This document shows positions 32,827 through 44,869 of a DNA stretch of 64,000 bases, one piece after another. The position numbers were made by a program, and so were the translations under genes. The stretch comes from Kryptolebias marmoratus. Lineage: Eukaryota > Chordata > Actinopteri > Cyprinodontiformes > Rivulidae. Under the pieces are notes generated by a model. That model ran no database searches. It was not told where the DNA came from and was given only the letters and a program-made list of their open reading frames with translations. Numbering within the stretch: position 1 is the first letter of the stretch; every line of letters starts with the position of its first letter. Location of the stretch: NCBI RefSeq assembly GCF_001649575.2, contig NC_051450.1, positions 14,336,884 to 14,400,883 of the forward strand, written 5' to 3'.

Positions 32827-35419
32827 GTTTGTAGGTTAAAGCAGAAATTGTGCTCTCTTTCATGCTGCAGATTTAATAAGTATCTCATTAACATCTGAAG
32901 GCTTTTTCACCTCCAACCTACTGCTGATAACTTCTAAATGCACCTACATGTCTTACACAGATTTGCATTCAGAATATGGTTGTGTTGCTTTAAGCATTTA
33001 AGGCAAGGTAAAACATGCAGATAAAACAAAACGACCGAAGTTTTATTTAAATTTGCACCATCAAACTAAATGGAAAAATTTACCATATTTTGGACAGCAG
33101 TTACTCTTCATGCTCTCTAAAAGTTAGGAAAACTAATCTGGTTTGAACAATGCCTGTCCATGGCATGGAATAATATGCAAAACAATCCAGATGAGCCAAC
33201 TGTGAGAGCCAGGGTGCCTAATTTAAAGGTGTGTAGTTTTAAAAACAAGCAATCAACTCTTGCTTTGCTCTAAGATGGTACACGGGGACATTTGAAAAGA
33301 ACAACAGGACGAAAAGAAATTCAAGGAGCAGTGACGGATGCGTCTGCGTCAGCCTCAGACCTGTCTAGACTCCTTTGCTCTGTCATTGCAGTTGTCTGCA
33401 GACTGTGCAGTCATATGACTTGGCGAGCCTTCCTCCCTTCTTCCAGCGTCTGCTCTCTTCGAGCAAGATGGCCACTAAGGCGCTATAGTGACGTATAACA
33501 AAATCTAAAGCAAAAAACGTGGGAAGGTTGTCGATAGGCCTTATTTAAATGGCACCAAAATCAAACCTGTGAAGCCTAAATAAAAGGGAGAGCGGATGCT
33601 GTGTTATGCGGTGATTCTTCTGATCTAAATATTTTGCTGGAAGATGATTTTTCAGCAGCAGGAACCATCGTAGCAGCGAATCGATGCACAGTTTTAACGT
33701 TTTCACGTGATTCTTGGCGCGTTAGTGGCGTTTTCCCTCTTTTGTTTCTTGAGTGCTGCGTAGCTGCCTCTTCTTGGGACGCTTGGTAGCCATTTTGTCT
33801 GATTCATGACTGTGACAGGCTACAGGGCATCTAACAGGGGCAAAAAAACACAAAGTCTCTGCAGGTTGGCCACATGGCTTCAGATTCTGAAAGCCCCCTT
33901 GTATTTATAAATGTGAATCTCATATTTAATCAATATTGAATGAATAAAATATACATATAGTTTTATACTTACAATAAAGTTACATTTTAGGTCTCGTACT
34001 TTGCAAGAAGAGTGTAAGGATTATAAAAAAGCAAGAAAGAATGCATTCCAACCTGAATATTATTACACTCAATCTAGCTTATTTGTTTGATCACGCAGAC
34101 AAAATGCAGCCCATTAAATGTTTTATTGTGGTGTTTTTTTTAATTTTATTTTTTAATTGTTTCAGACGTAAAACTCACCGTCTTCACGTGAAAGAGCAAA
34201 ATGCTTCCAAAGGTCAGACTTGTTGTTTAAAAATAAAATCTCTCATTCTTATATTAAGTCTGGTTTTATAAACAATAACATGTATGTTTGACGAAACACC
34301 GTTTTATCTATATATTATGCACAGTAACGGGCAATGAATTTTATTTATATCATCCTTTTTAAAAGTGTTTGATTGGCTTTTGTTGTTTTTTCCCATTCCT
34401 GTTTTTAAGGGAGCGAGGCAGAAGATCATATTAAGTTTGGCTTTCAAAGTGCCCCGAGCTGTCTTGACTTTACAAGTTACTTCCACTCTTTAAGTCTGTG
34501 ATGTTTATCTGTTTGCCATATCATTGACCAGCCTGGACAGATCTCTTCATTATCATCTGCTCAGTGCATACTCATCTCCCGTCAGACAGCTCCTTTAATC
34601 TCTACCTGCCTTTGCTGCTCACTGGCTTTTTGAATGCTTGTTGATTGCTTTTTTTATTATTAGTATTATTTTTATTTTTTAAAACTGCAGCAAACTCTTT
34701 AAACACACGCAGCATTTTTACAGGAACGTCCCAAAACCCGATCCAGTGTCCGAAAACTAAAAATAAAAAAGATTGAAATATGGAAGGCAAGAGATGTAAT
34801 CGAAGCAGCATTCAGCTTCATAACTTAGCTCTGCATTTGCAGCAGTAAACCGTCGAACCCTGGTTAATGCTATAGCGTTTGTGAAAATACGTTTTTTTGT
34901 CTCAGCAACACAAACCTTAAAGTGGCGAATGTGTAGAAAGACCGCAAATTTTTATTTTGGTAACATTAACGACAACAAAAATGACGCATTTGCGTCATTG
35001 CGATTAATTCTTCTTTTATGCAATTTATAAATTACACAAATTTATTTCTTCAGGGTACTTCAAAAGAAAATAATTTCTAACAACCTTAAATTTTAAATTC
35101 AGCATGGTAAACTCTACAGCTTTTAGAACAATAACTTATGCTGAAATTTAAATGAAACGCTTAAATTGTCTCAGCGGGACAAACGTTTAACTAAAACGTC
35201 TAATTTCTTAAAGTATTGCACCTTTTTGACTACATGTAGAATTTAAATTGTTTCAGATCAGTCGTTCAAGGTTATAAACACAACAAACGTGTATTTTTTA
35301 GGACTTCTTTTGATTTCCCAATGCCCCATTTTCTTTGCGTTGACATTATAATTTTACGTGCATTGGCTCTTTGAGAAACACGGTGGCTTTTCTGATGTTT
35401 TTCTGTTTTATTCTCACAG

Positions 35420-35489
35420 GTGATTCAGGCTTATTTGCAGTCCCCCCCTGCCTTCATGTCTTCAGTCCAGAAGCACACCCACTCAAATG
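35420..35489 (+). other. Candidate exon 3 of the plus-strand unit
   Basis: Acceptor TTTTATTCTCACAG and a near-consensus donor GTAAGC bound 70 bases. One frame is open throughout (VIQAYLQSPPAF then MSSVQKHTHSNG) with an ATG at 35456-35458. It joins in frame to the exon at 52229. No family is recognised. Confidence 0.4.
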
Positions 35490-38400
35490 GTAAGCTCTGT
35501 ATTGACCTGTTCATTAAAGCACATTTAGGCACGTTCAAAGTTGTGAGAAGTAATTTTAGGAACGCTTCAAGGTGCTGCAGTGAGTGAATGTGATTGCCTG
35601 AGGGAACTATTACTCCACTGCACACAGCAGTACTTTCAGAGGCTGGGCTCTGGCATGAATTGCCAGTTTTGCATGATTTGAGGCCAAGAACTGGCTAATC
35701 GAATTCACTGTTCCCACTCACTCCTCAGCAGCAATCATTTTCTATCAACACTGATTTTTTTTTGTTGTCTCTTTATGAGATAATCACGGATGTGGAACTC
35801 ATAACTTTCACTTGAGGCTTAGCTGGAAAATGCTGATGCAAGAAGCAGTCCGAGTATCCATCCCGGCTTCCTATTGGCTCCCTGTCTCCACCCACAGTGA
35901 GGTCACGAGGTCTAAAATCGTGACGATGTCTGGTGAAAACAGGCTTTCATCTAGGCTCGAATGCTTCCTGAGCTTTAATGAAAAGATTTTCTGGCTCTAT
36001 TTCTGTGCATAAACAGAGTAAAATCGGAGCGTGTTTCAAAGCGTTGCATTGGAGAGCGGCAGCACTGTTTGCTGTTTGTCTCAGCAGTTGTTGCTGCGGA
36101 TTGACGCAGTTTTCTCTGACATTGGTGTGGAATATTTTAATGAATGTCTTCGCAGTATTTTAAGATGTCTTCTGGCAGTCTGCCAAACCATGGGTCCATT
36201 TGCTTTTTTTTTTTTTTTTTTAATAAAAGCACAACTGCACAGCTGTGACCCTTTAGCTGGTCGCAGTCGTCATCTCAAAGCCATCAGCGTCCATTTTAGG
36301 GTTTGGTAAAAGACAAGAACTGTTCTGTAGCTCACAGAAAAACCAATCTGAGCTCACCTTATGATTCTTGTAAGAAAACGATACAACTTTTACAAAGTAA
36401 ACAAACTTCTCAGCGGACATCCTCGGAAAATAATTGAAATGATGCATGGTTTCAATTCTGATTTATAATTTATAAGTTTAATTTTTTTAGTTCAACGTCG
36501 CACGAATCATTTTTATTTGGTTTTATTATTATTGTTTATTTTTCAAATCTTACAACCTATCTATACAAAATTTATTACGTCTAATTCAAAATATAATAAT
36601 TACAAATACTGATGACAATTCAGTTCAATCCAAACATACTTAACAATAACGTATTATAAAATAGAATTAGATACGATATGCAAATAAAAGTTTATACTGT
36701 TATTTGTTACAAAAAATAATACCAAGCTGTAAATTTATTAAATTTGATAAGGGGCGACGAGTAAGCAGTTCAATTTAAATAGCAAAAAACTAATTTAAAG
36801 TAGTGAATTTAGTATGTTTGGGTTTTAGTTTTACAATTTTTACAATTCGAATTTTCTAAAACTAAATCTGGATTTACTGGATATGAAGCCGATGTCAGCT
36901 GAATTATTTTTTACGATAAACAAAATTTTTATTGCTGTAAGTCGTGCCTCAGAAGAATAATTGAAACAAACTTTGCATCATTTTACTGTTTAATAATACA
37001 GCATTTAACTATGTGATAATGGATAATGGATTAGTGCGACTATTTTTACGTTTATTTTCCCAAAAATACTAATTTAATCTTGCAAGATGTAATTTTGGAT
37101 TTCTACAGTAATCTATATACATATACAAAACATGTCAGATGTCATTAATTATATTATATATATTATGTTTATTGTAAATTGAAGCACATGGAGCGACAAA
37201 TATTGCGTTATGTTGAGCTCATTAAAAATGACAATTTAGGCGTTAATGAAGTTGCATTTTCAGTAAACATTTTAAAATAAAGACCACCCATTCCAAGATT
37301 TATTTATGACCGATGTTTATTGTCATGTAGGAGTGCTAGTTTGTCTCACGCAAAGGTTTATGTGACCTTCACTCTCTTCGCTGCTTGTTTTCTTCTGCTG
37401 TTAAGACCTCATGTGAAAGCAGGACAGTGTTCTGACGCCACATAAACACAACGGTGGCTGTCAGTAACTTTAAGCTGGGTCTCTGCTCTGTTGCCACAAA
37501 AAAAAAAAAAAAAAAAAAAAACGAAACAGTGCCTTTTGGGTTTGTGCATGTGTTTTGGTGTCATGAGGAAAGGAGGCTGGTCAGAGTCGCCAAACCTATA
37601 GAATAATGTCAAACTAAGTGGATGTTTTTTTTCTTACATTTAAACCTCTTGGCTTTTTCAGGAGGACAAAACAAATGGAGCTAACTTTATTCACTCCAGC
37701 ATATAGGAACTATCAGTCTTTTTAATGAACGCCTGCAATTTTTTTTTTTTTTAGTTTCGTCTGAATCATGACAATTGTTTCAACAATTAAATAAATAAAA
37801 TGTGCCTCCTTAAAAAGAAGTTGCGTTGTTTTTCTGTGTTTGGATCAACCAGTCACATTTCTATCGTTAAGTTATGACTTAGTGTGATTTTCCAACCTTT
37901 TTTTTCTAATCAAAATTTATTTACTTTTGCTTTGAGTTCATACTGAAGCCTCAACATTACATAAATATTAGGTCCTCATTAAAACAGCACTGTCAGCCTA
38001 GAGAAAGGTGATTATAATATACACGTCAGTTGTTATTTTTTTTTACGTTTGATAAAACGTGCGTTCTCTTGCTGACAGGAGCGTGAATGTTGCATCTTCG
38101 CCTGCATTTGTTACCACTGTCTGTGCTCCTGCCAGTCTTCAGATGTGCACATGTTGCATGTCCGTTCCCAGCCAGCGCTGCAGCAGTGACAGCTTCAGCA
38201 GGACTTCCTGTTTCCATTCAACTGCAAAGCCACCGCTGACTTTTACATGGAGTGTGCTCAGCTATAACACCCACACAAATGGCACGGAGAGGGCTGTGGG
38301 TCGAGGTGACCACTGTTTAACTGCAGCTTAAGGCTACATGCCTGCTTGGTCTGAGCAGCAGCTTGAGCAAGTAGGAGGAAACTTCTGGGTCCTGAGACAG

Positions 38401-39889
38401 AACTTTTGTAGCTTTCATTGGAAAGCGAAAACACAAACTGAAGTCTTGCAAATTTTCAGCAGAACAGTGTTTAACAAGGCCTACAGTAGTGTTGGACAAA
38501 GGTTGTATTGTTTATAAGCACATTAGTTTGCATGTTAGACAATATTCGTTCTTAACTGTCGACGAAAAATTTGTTTTTCATTGTTGTACATAAAAACGCA
38601 CTAACTACCGTTATCTAAAATTGGATTTACATATGACATTCAGTATGCACGAAATGCAGCACTTAAATAGAACCCTCACAAACCTGTGCAGCAATTGCGA
38701 AATATAGCTGGACTTGTGTCAGGCTGATAATAATATGAAGAAAAATTTGCAGCGTTCTAACAATAATAAAAAAAAGTCATCAGACATTTTATGTTAAAAT
38801 ACACAGAACGGTAATTACTGTAGGTGAAAACTTTGTGAATATAAAAAGACTTTTAGGGTTTTTCCACTAAAACAGTTCCAGGGTTAGACCAGGGTTGTCT
38901 CTAGGTCTGGTTCTTAATTGGTTCCATTAAGACAAAACAGCTGAATTTCCACCAAGGACCATGTCAATACACCATAAACATCTCTTTGAGTATATTTATT
39001 AATCATCTCCATTTTGCAACCTAAATTTCTGTAGTGGTGTTTGTCTTGTTTTTTCCTGTAGATGTCTTATTATAACCAGTCTAGTTTATAAATTCTGTTT
39101 TAAACAACAGTCTGTGTTTTGGAACGCTCCACGTTTACGCCCCTCTGATCCATAACCATGAACGGTGCTGCAAACGAGCACCATGTCGAGCAGAATCTTT
39201 AAAAACTAGCTGGTGGGTTTAAAAGACCCAACGCTGTTTATAAACGGCGTAGGAAATGTCATTTTAAAATTACGTAGACGGCGATGCAGCTGTATGTGAG
39301 CACTGACTACGATTCAGAACAAACAGTAAAAATGGGCACAATGTTCTTCCACTGCTTTTAGTAACGTTCATGCTCAGTATTTTTATTGTTCTGACTTGTG
39401 TTAAGCAGACTGAAGTTATAATTTTGAAACATGAAACTCAACATTTTCATGGATCCTTGGTCTTTAGAGTCCCACCTTCATGCCCAGATGTAAGATGGTT
39501 TTAGCTCTGGCCCAGCAGAGAGATGGTGCTACCTTGGCACCAGTAATCTGGTTCTAGGGTCAGCTTTCCTGTGGTTGAAACAGAAAAACATTGGACCTGG
39601 ATCCTAACTAAAAAAAAAAAACTCTGTATAGGATTAGTTCATGGGTAAACAGTCAACCAGTCGTAACATGATCACCACTAATTTAATCTAAATAACATAA
39701 TCCTAAAGTTTGTCTAAAAGCCTTTCCTCTTTCTAATATATTTTTTTATTTTATTTCAAATCTGAGAACTGTTTTAAAAAAGTCAGCTGAAAATTTTCCC
39801 AGCGCAGGGGATTTGCCAAAAGTTGCCATCAAAGTCAGATATGTGAGACTTGACAGTGCGCTTGCATTTTTCCTTAATTGGGGCTTACT
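35490..39889. other. AT-rich presumed intron of the plus-strand unit
   Basis: No gene is supported. 36480-37320 is extremely AT-rich. Poly(A) of about 24 bases lies at 37498-37521. A possible non-autonomous DNA element begins at about 38860 (see findings). Confidence 0.5.
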
Positions 39890-40470
39890 CTAACACACCT
39901 TGAATACCTGCTTTCACTTCGCCATTTGACCTTTAGTGAATTAAGACGGCGAGGCAGAGTTGAGCTCGTCAACCCTGCGGTACATCATAGTGAGGGGAGG
40001 CTGCTCCATGACTAATTAGTAAATCTCACTTCTCTCAAAGGTGGAAAAAAAAAAGAAAATGATTTCCTTTGCAGGGGAGTGTGAGGGTTGATGAGTAAAT
40101 ACCCACCTGCACCAAGCTGCAGTAACCTAATAAGTCTCCCTGGACTTTGAAAGTGAATATTTCATATTTCACTGATCTCTAACAGCTTTTCTGCATGTCT
40201 CGTGTTCGACTCTCCACAAGCTTTCTGAGGTGGCTAAGGCTGCACCCACAGACTGCAGGGTCTCTCCTGTCACACAATGGCGTGGAAAGGTCAGGCCTAA
40301 TGAAGTCAGAGGTGCGACCCCTAGTATTCAGTGACTTTGCATGGGCTCCCATCCCACCGCTGCAACCATGCCGGTTAATCCTTTTTGATCCTAATTGATA
40401 GGCATTAACATGATCCTTATCCAGGAGCTGTGTTTTGTCTTCCACAGTCCTTCTCTCCTGGTGTCAGTGA
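39890..40470. promoter_or_regulatory. Candidate conserved non-coding block
   Basis: A balanced-composition stretch with a homeodomain palindrome CTAATTAG near 40013 and clustered GGTTAATCC, TTTTGATCC and TAATTGAT sites at about 40373-40400, resembling Otx and TCF/LEF sites. It lies in the presumed large intron, about 20 kb downstream of en2. No coding potential. Function is inference. Confidence 0.35.
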
Positions 40471-42789
40471 CACAAAGTGTGAAAGTGTTAAACCAAATGT
40501 GAAATTGATATTTTTCATGTTTGTGTGCCTAAACTCTGGCTGTGTATCTAAACAGTCTCACAGAAGTGCTCGGTGTTGAGCGTTTGCCCTTTGAGGCTCT
40601 TAACAGGACTTAACCTCTGGAATCCGACTGTGATGTGAATGGTGCCAGCCCATTTCCAGATTGTTTTTCTTTGAGCCCTTTTATCTTCATCACTAGATGA
40701 TCACTGCCTTTAACTGTTAACTAATTACCCTCTTTAAAATGTTTGCTCAGACTTTTCAGTCAGAACACATGTCACTTGTATGAAAGTCAAGATGCTGCCT
40801 GATTTCCAAACCTCAGGTGTTACATAACTGCTTAAATGCTTTGACAGACCAACTTTTACAGCACTACTGATGTGATTAGTTTATGATGAAACAACAACAA
40901 AGATAGCTTCTCACCCACAAACACTAATCAACCCTTTGCATTACTTCTTGTTGATGGTTTATAATCAACGTAGTTTCTCTAACAGCTAAAATGATCGACC
41001 ACTCTTGTAAAAAACACTCAAACAAAGCCAGTAAGAGTGTTAGTTTTTTTTAATCTTTGCTCTAAATTTGTATACATTTAGGTCATTTTGTCTGCATTAC
41101 ATCATTGTATTTTTGCTTTTTTTTTTTTAAAGTCAAAAGAGTTTGAAATATGATCTTTAAATTGCAATGAGATCTTTAAATGGTTCAATGAGAAAAAAAA
41201 GGGATTCATTTTAATTTAATGACATTCGAAATAATATTTTGGGCTATATGTTATTGTTTTCAGGTTTATTCACTCAGTGTTTTAGCAAGCAACTTTTAAA
41301 TACACTGAAAAGATTCAACTGGAAATAATGGATCCAAATTTTAATGTAGTGTGTTCAACTAATTTATGTTTATTCTCAAATCTGTCATCACTACACGGTG
41401 AAAAACTCACTTATCTATCTATAGGAATAAACAAACAAATGAATAAATAAAACTCTGTTTTTGCCATCCCATTTTGTCAGTAGTGATATTGTTTACTTGA
41501 CTCGTTAAAAATATTGCTTATAGGGCTGTACTTTAAAGAAAAAGACATCAGGGAAATTCAATTTTGAAAAGCAAATTTGGGATTTTTTTCTTCAGAACTT
41601 GTCAATTTGAGAATTTCCTGCTGTTGAAGGATGTGTCACGAGTCGCTCCGCCATTACAAAAACAAACTTTGTCTTCATGAGCAACAGTTCTTAACATTAG
41701 CCTCTATAACCCTAAACAAAACAGAAAAACTGACCAGCTGTGAAGCTCAGGGTTCATTCAGCCTACATGTGATGGAGGACTAACGCGATTGTGATTTATT
41801 TTCTATTATCTAGCTGAATTTGACATCAGCATTTGTATTTGTGGCACAGTGTTTTTATAGTCTGGGCTCATTCAAAGCATTACTTGCAACAAGATTGTCC
41901 CTGAAAAATGGATCAGGAGTCTGTGGCCGAACTGCAGATGAGGGAAATGTGAATATTTGGAATTAATCAAAGCGTTATGAATCCCAGAATGTGGTAAAGG
42001 AGGTCAGATTGCCAAATTTGACAAATTAAATGAATTCTATTACAAAACATAAAATATTGTGGAATTTCTTCATATGTGCATGTTATCAGACAAAATTTGT
42101 TTTTTGCAGTCTGTTTTTTACACTTTACATTGATGCTCACAGTGAACAAATGATATTTTTGCAGCTTCAGCCTCGTGTTTTTGTGATGCGACCTTTTTTA
42201 GGATCAGGTCTCCCACACACAAACCTGTCATGGAAAAGAGCTTCACTACAGTCACTGAAGAGTTACAGCATTTAACACGCTATGTGTTTAGAACAGAACA
42301 ATATCCAAATGCTTTTCATGACTCAGGCAAACAACCTTTTTGTATAAGTTTGTAGCAGAATAAAAATGTGCATCAAAGGTTTTCTTTCTATGTTCTAAAA
42401 TTGGCTGCTCTGAAACACACGCTTAAAAATTCCTTGTTCTACCGTCTGCGATATTTCACCAAAGCACGTCCAGTGCCAAATTTAAGACCACTTCTTTTGT
42501 TTCAGACACCAAAGCAGAAACTCTGTTTCTTTGCGTGAGTTGCATAGGCCCACGGTCTTGTCACTTAACCATTTTCAAACTTTTTGTGCAATGAAGTTGT
42601 CGGAGGTGTCTCAAACCCTTCTCAATGTAATTGTTCTAATTCTAGAGTAGAGCTGTACTTTAACATCTGCGCTGGAGTAGTCCTTTGACAAAAAACACCC
42701 GAGGCTACAGCCCCAAACTCCCAGGTCATAAAAACCACTCCAATGCTAAATAATACTTATTGAAAGACTGGTCCAAATTAGCCTATTTC

Positions 42790-42955
42790 CATTAAAGGGG
42801 CTGTGGTAGCTAGGTGGTCATGTACTCATGAGGCTGCAGGTTTGAGCCCAGGTTGTGGCAGGAATGGCATCCAGCGTAAAACAATTGCCAAATCTTTCGT
42901 GTGTGTTCACTTGCTGTGGTGACCCCTAAAGAAGGGAGCAGCTGAAGAATAACAT
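42790..42955 (+). mobile_element. SINE-like copy (tRNA-derived head, DANA/HE1-like tail)
   Basis: The 5' part reads like a tRNA-derived Pol III box (GGTGGTCATGTACTCATGAG then GCAGGTTTGAGCCC, a B-box-like match). The tail has GGCATCCAGCGTAAAA and GTGGTGACCCCTAAAGAAGG followed by GAGCAGC, typical of fish SINE tails. Several changes show it is old. Confidence 0.55.
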
Positions 42956-43304
42956 TTAATCAACTTTAGTAGATTAAATGGTTATGCAAGCAGCTGCCAA
43001 GTTGGGTACAAAGCTGGCCAAGGCAGGTACAACATGGGTGAAGCCGGGTAACGAGAAGTTATCCGCGACCTAGAACACAGTCTTGCAAGCTGGGCACACA
43101 CGTTGTTAACATTGTTGGATATTTTAATAGTTCCATTTGGGCTACATAAATTTTACTTGAAACAACAGGTTTATAAAACAACAGATAATATTAAGACATT
43201 GGTTACAAAGAAAATGATACAAACACTGATCTGTTAGGATAAACTGTCTTTCTTAACTTTGGCCTTTGAGAAAAAATAGGAACATACGGTGATGAGGTTC
43301 AAAC

Positions 43305-43380
43305 TAGGGCAGCCACGATATATCATATTTATTGTCATCACAAAATCATGTGCAATTGCATGAATTTCTAAAACTGTGCA
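43305..43380. repeat. Fragment of a teleost MITE
   Basis: GGGCAGCCACGATATATCAT with 'attgtcatcacaaaatcatg' resembles the end of a widespread fish MITE whose copies begin with a GGGCTGCACGATAT-type sequence. The other end is not visible. Confidence 0.4.
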
Positions 43381-44239
43381 GGGCCAGTTCAAATGCTTTA
43401 TTAAAGCAAATAAAGTGATGTGATGATGTGGCCACTTTATGGTTCTTTGCAAGCTTAGAAGTGGCTTTATCACCAGCCCAGAACCAGCTCTGGAACCACA
43501 TTAGTTGAGTTGTAAAAAGACTTGGATGTCAAGCTTGTCTAAGTTATGAAATTTGGGCAAAAATACTTAAATACTTTAAAAATAAATATTTATTGAACTT
43601 GTGGTATTTTAGTAGTTTTTATTTACCAAATTCATGCCTACTTATTTGAATTTTTAAAATATATATATAGTTTTTTATCAGTAGAGGTTTGGGGTCATTT
43701 TTTTTCAAACTTTGTATTATTTGGGTTAATAATTAGTTTAGAGCTTTTTGTTTATATATAATATTTCTCAGTATACTCAAATGTGTACAATAAAGCAGCG
43801 TTCCTTAGCATTGTGCTCAGCAGTGTGTTACATCCCAGTTTAGCTGTAAAACACCAGGTGTCATGTTGGTTCTTGTTGGTTTCACACAGCGATTCGAGTC
43901 CCTCCCTGGAACACATTTCTCGTGTCTCCGTAGGATTGAGCGCTATTTCCAGTTTGTTTGTTACAACGAATAATGAGGACCCTATAAGATCTGATGACAT
44001 CATTTGAAGATCGCCAAAGAAAAAACGACTAATTATGTAGCTGGGACACTACAGATTGGGACTACACTCGTGTACTTCACTTGACTGGCACCACCTGCCC
44101 TCCATGTGTGTCACACTCACTTCACATATCCCTCTGCTGTGAAACCGAGCTGGTGCCTGCCAGTTCTGTGCAACCCCCAGCAGACATATATGCACCGACT
44201 CTGTGGTGACTTAGACTATTTATTGTTCTTGTTATTTAG

Positions 44240-44815
44240 ATTTAACCAGAACGAGGTAGAATGCTCCCTCCGGGTTGGGGGTGATTCTTTGCCTCAAGCA
44301 GAGGAGTTCAGGTATCTGAGAGTCTTAGGAGCAGGAGATGGATTGATGGACTGGAGCTTCACCTGCAGTAATGAGGGCGTTGCTCCAGTCTGTTGTGGTA
44401 AAAAAACAAAACAAAAAAAAAAACCGAGCTGAGCCAAAAGGCAGAGCTCTCAATTTGCTCCCTCACCTATGGCAATGCGATATGAATCATGACTGAAATA
44501 ACAAGATCCCAGATACAAATGGGTTTCCTTCGTAGGATGGCCGAGCTCAGCTTTAAAGGTAAGGTGAAGCGCTTTGTCTTCCAGGGGGAGCTTGGAGTGG
44601 AACCACTGCTCCTCCATATTGAATGGAGTCAGCTGTGGTTCGAGCGTCTGATTACGATCCCTCCTGGGCGCCTCTTATGGGAGGTTTTCTGGTCATGTGC
44701 TGCTGGAAGGAAACCTCAAGAAAGACCCGGAGGAGGAATTATATATCTTCTCTGACCTGGGAGGGCTTTGGGATTCCCAAGGAGGAGCTGGAAAGAGTTG
44801 CTGGGGAGAGGGAGG
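44240..44815 (+). mobile_element. LINE 3' end remnant (RTE/Expander-like)
   Basis: The plus strand carries a decayed C-terminal part of a fish non-LTR retrotransposon. Pieces readable across frameshifts include LPQAEEFRYL, GELGVEPLLLHIEWSQLWF, PPGRLLWEVF and, in a third frame, GIPKEELERVAGERE. The order is that of the intact family. An internal stretch is replaced by an A-rich insertion at about 44400-44425. It ends at an AT repeat. Confidence 0.6.
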
Positions 44816-44816
44816 A

Positions 44817-44867
<51 letters not shown>
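44817..44867. repeat. (AT)n microsatellite at the LINE 3' end
   Basis: About 25 AT units with one GT interruption, directly after the LINE remnant; probably grew from the element tail. Confidence 0.95.

Positions 44868-44869
<2 letters not shown>

Noticed and set aside
36031..36163. GACFKALHW-like peptide reminiscent of the canopy CRAL motif
   Set aside because: The second Cys, the Val-Asp-Glu and the splice context are missing. Resemblance is too short to claim.
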